Source: Oxalobacteraceae bacterium
GTDB lineage: Bacteria; Pseudomonadota; Gammaproteobacteria; Burkholderiales; Burkholderiaceae_D
Direction of reading: 5' to 3'
DNA length: 7,456 bases
Assembly (NCBI GenBank): GCA_003132085.1
Contig: PKWO01000294.1
Location: 3,727 to 11,182, forward strand
Positions 5,544 to 7,456 of the stretch are shown piece after piece. Each line of letters opens with the position of its first letter. Position 1 is the stretch's first letter. A program made the position numbers and the translations under genes. The notes beneath the pieces were generated by a model that was not told the origin of the DNA, did no database searches, and saw only the letters and a program-made list of their open reading frames with translations.

Positions 5544-6461
5544 ATGGCAATTGATGATTCAATCACGCTGAAAAAGCTCGAGGTCTTTTTGGCTTTCATG
5601 ACCCATAACAATATGGCGCGGGTGTCGGAGCGACTGGGGCAAAGTACGGTAAGCGTGCATAGAGCATTGCATTCGCTGGAGGACGCGGTGCGCTGTCCAC
5701 TCTTTAAACGGGAGGGGCGCAGCCTGATTCCTTTGCAGACCGCTTATACCTTTGCCGAATACGCGAAGCGAGCAATACACGAATGCGAACAGGGCGTCGA
5801 CAAAGTGCGCGAGTTGGCTGGGTTCAATGCCACCCGTCTGAAGATAGGGTCGCTCTACTCGCTTACTCTTCGTTGTATCCCTGAGCTGGTGATTGGACTC
5901 AAGTTGCGCAAACCCGAGTTGGATATCGATTTGACGCTGGGTTCCAATCTTGACCTGTTGCAAAGTCTAGAAGATGGCCGGCTAGACGCGGTGGTTATCG
6001 GCACGCAGGGCGAAGAACCCGAGAGCAATCTGGTTTCCGTTCCCCTGTTCAACGATGATATTTTTTTGGCGGCCCCCCTCGGCTCTCCCTATGCTAACTG
6101 TACGCATATCGATTTGCAGGATCTGCGTGACGAAAAATTCATTGTCCTTCGCGATGGCTTTGCCACGGCTAACAGTTTCATAGACGCCTTTGAACGCGCC
6201 GGTTTCACTCCCGACATTGCAATGCGTGTTGCCGATATTTTCTCGCTGATCAATCTGGTCAGCGGAGGCATCGGATATAGCCTATTGCCGGGTCGGGTGA
6301 GCGCCTTCAGTTCGCATATTCAGCTGATTCCGCTCGATGGAAAATATGCGTCCCATCAACTTATTACGCTGCTGCTTCCGAAAAATCGGGAACGCGACCC
6401 TAACCTGCTCGCACTCGCTGCGGAATGTCGGATGTACGGGTGGCGAGATAGTCATTCGTGA
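5544..6461 (+). CDS. mdcR: LysR-type transcriptional regulator of malonate genes, MdcR
   Basis: A 305-residue LysR-family regulator, of normal length, divergent from mdcA. The N-terminal winged helix-turn-helix covers about residues 8-66, with the recognition region QSTVSVHRALHSLEDAVRCP (33-52) and the wing LFKREGRSL. SVHRAL departs from the more usual SQPAVS-type sequence, as I recall for MdcR proteins. A linker helix follows, then the periplasmic-binding-protein-like inducer domain from about residue 91 to the end, with LDAVVIGTQGEEP and a glycine-rich VSGGIGYSLLPGR near the C-terminus. The expected inducer is malonate or a derivative. The ATG at 5544 is preceded by AAGGAA at an 11-nt spacing, a little long. 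Assignment as MdcR rests on divergence from mdcA and general likeness; membership of the LysR family is certain. Confidence 0.9.
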   Translation: MAIDDSITLKKLEVFLAFMTHNNMARVSERLGQSTVSVHRALHSLEDAVRCPLFKREGRSLIPLQTAYTFAEYAKRAIHECEQGVDKVRELAGFNATRLKIGSLYSLTLRCIPELVIGLKLRKPELDIDLTLGSNLDLLQSLEDGRLDAVVIGTQGEEPESNLVSVPLFNDDIFLAAPLGSPYANCTHIDLQDLRDEKFIVLRDGFATANSFIDAFERAGFTPDIAMRVADIFSLINLVSGGIGYSLLPGRVSAFSSHIQLIPLDGKYASHQLITLLLPKNRERDPNLLALAAECRMYGWRDSHS

Positions 6462-6462
6462 A

Positions 6463-6485
6463 CGTTGCGCACCCGGCGGGCAACG
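6463..6485 (+). other. Stem-loop just after mdcR stop
   Basis: CGTTGC (6463-6468) pairs with GCAACG (6480-6485), starting one base after the mdcR stop codon. The loop contains CCC and GGC and could pair further in an alternative fold. There is no T-run after it, so it is not a standard intrinsic terminator; it may protect the mRNA end or aid termination. Confidence 0.3.
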
Positions 6486-6513
6486 CAGGAAATTCCCAGT
6501 ACGCGTTCAATTA

Positions 6514-6534
6514 GCGGAAGAGGCTGCTCTCCGC
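6514..6534. terminator. Possible terminator-like hairpin between convergent genes
   Basis: GCGG (6514-6517) and AGAG (6519-6522) pair with CTCT (6527-6530) and CCGC (6531-6534), giving an 8-bp stem with one bulged A and a GCTG tetraloop. It is placed between the ends of mdcR and the convergent flavoprotein gene, where a bidirectional terminator is expected. Neither strand has a T-run after the stem, so the call is weak. The rest of 6462-6652 shows no gene. Confidence 0.3.
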
Positions 6535-6652
6535 CTTGCTAAGAAAAGCATAAGACTGTCTGTATTTCACAGTTAGTTACTCGATAGAACCGCTCGCATC
6601 ATTGGTCAATCTCGATTGTTGTAATTCTGCAAATCTTCAAAGGCCGCGCGCG

Positions 6653-7456
6653 TCACTCCGGCAACGCTATTTTATGATCGACGCTGAATTGGTAGTCTTG
6701 GAATATATGCTCTGCGCTGAGGGTCAGGTAACTGCCGTCTTCCAGACGCCGCGTGGTGTCTTTGAGGCGGTAGGTATACTGGCCGCAGGTCCAGCAATTG
6801 AAATTGCGCATGTGCGTGCACAAGCAGGTCTTGTCCATCACTGAAATATTTGTGCCCTTGGGATGCGCTGCCACCTCGCGGTTATAGGCGGTAATGTAGG
6901 CGCAATTGCCGTTGCCGTCCAACAGGTAGCCGTAGGACTCGCAGTTGGGACGGATTCCGGAGCCGATGGCCGGCGTATTTTTCAGCATCCGCATCGGGTA
7001 GCCCGTCGGCGAGATGGTATTGACTACGATGTCTTCTTCGCTCGCCTTGAAGTATTCCTGCTTCACCTTGGCCGGCAACCCGCACTCGTTGCTGACGGTA
7101 AAACGGGTCGCCACCTGGACTGCGGCAGCGCCGCCTTCCAGGAATGAAACGGCATCGCTGCCGGTAAAAATGCCGCCGGCCGCAACCAACGGTATATTCA
7201 ACTTTTCAGCTTGCAGATAGGCTGATATCTCGGCCATGATAGTGGCCAGATCGTACTGCGCCCAATCCATCCCGAAGCCCAGGTGTCCGCCGGCCAGCGG
7301 CCCTTCTACCACCACGTAATCCGGCAAACGGTCGAGCCTCGCATTCTTGCGCAGAAATATCTGCAGCGCCCGTAACGACGAGACAATGATGCCGAGCTTG
7401 GCATCACGAAATCTCGGGTGCTCAGCAAGCAGTCCAAATGAGCCCAAATGCAAACC
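6653..7456 (-). CDS. Nitronate monooxygenase-family flavoprotein (C-terminal part, runs off right edge)
   Basis: The frame is open from the right edge to TGA at 6655-6653, giving 267 codons of the C-terminal part; the leucine TTG near 7453 is internal, not a start. VVVEGPLAGGHLGFG, then IPLVAAGGIFTGSDAVSFLE and GGAAAVQVATRFTVS are the phosphate- and FMN-binding parts of the TIM-barrel nitronate monooxygenase (2-nitropropane dioxygenase) family. Such enzymes oxidise alkyl nitronates with FMN and oxygen; substrate here cannot be told, and members are often misassigned from family alone (enoyl-ACP reductase FabK is related). The last roughly 110 residues extend beyond the barrel and include CLCTHMRNFNCWTCG (codons 6782-6826), a CxC-x7-CxxC cluster, and the tail ends SVDHKIALPE. 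The gene is convergent with mdcR, so it belongs to another transcription unit whose promoter is outside the window. Confidence 0.85.
   Translation of the reverse strand, partial: GLHLGSFGLLAEHPRFRDAKLGIIVSSLRALQIFLRKNARLDRLPDYVVVEGPLAGGHLGFGMDWAQYDLATIMAEISAYLQAEKLNIPLVAAGGIFTGSDAVSFLEGGAAAVQVATRFTVSNECGLPAKVKQEYFKASEEDIVVNTISPTGYPMRMLKNTPAIGSGIRPNCESYGYLLDGNGNCAYITAYNREVAAHPKGTNISVMDKTCLCTHMRNFNCWTCGQYTYRLKDTTRRLEDGSYLTLSAEHIFQDYQFSVDHKIALPE

Noticed and set aside
5339..5554. Plus-strand 71-residue frame across the mdcA/mdcR intergenic region containing APT repeats
   Set aside because: It begins at a TTG without a ribosome-binding site, crosses the operator and promoter elements, and its repeated residues come only from the 9-bp tandem repeat.

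Overview
The window carries most of a malonate utilisation (mdc/mad) locus from a proteobacterium. The moderately high G+C content and the mix of genes fit a betaproteobacterium (Burkholderiales-like), but this is a judgement by eye with no taxonomic marker behind it. The genes encode a biotin-independent malonate decarboxylase, the enzyme that makes its special cofactor precursor, a two-component malonate transporter and a divergent LysR-type regulator.

Layout: on the minus strand, reading from about 5310 down to 1, are mdcA (alpha), mdcB (triphosphoribosyl-dephospho-CoA synthase), mdcC (delta, the carrier protein), mdcD (beta), mdcE (gamma), madL and the first 80 codons of madM, which runs off the left edge. 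mdcA to mdcE are packed with overlaps or a 14-nt gap, and each chosen start has a Shine-Dalgarno sequence. The only loose joint is 115 nt between mdcE and madL, spanned by a dubious 41-codon ORF. The divergent control region (5311-5543) holds a good mdcA promoter with two inverted repeats spaced like LysR recognition and activation sites, a candidate mdcR promoter, and a threefold 9-bp tandem repeat. mdcR (5544-6461, plus strand) follows. A 191-bp convergent intergenic region with two stem-loops then separates it from the 3' part of a nitronate monooxygenase-family flavoprotein gene on the minus strand, which runs off the right edge.

How it works together (established for the family): MadL/MadM import malonate. 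MdcA exchanges the acetyl group on the carrier protein MdcC for malonate. MdcD/MdcE decarboxylate malonyl-S-MdcC, regenerating acetyl-S-MdcC. MdcB makes the 2'-(5''-triphosphoribosyl)-3'-dephospho-CoA precursor that is attached to MdcC Ser25. MdcR most likely switches on the operon when malonate is present.

Two maturation genes normally needed, mdcG (prosthetic-group transferase) and mdcH (malonyl transferase), are not in the usual place after mdcE and must lie downstream of madM or elsewhere. I see no mobile element, CRISPR array, tRNA or rRNA. The main system is a known one; the less described points are the control region, its repeat and possible leader ORFs, the gene order, and the cysteine-rich tail of the flavoprotein.
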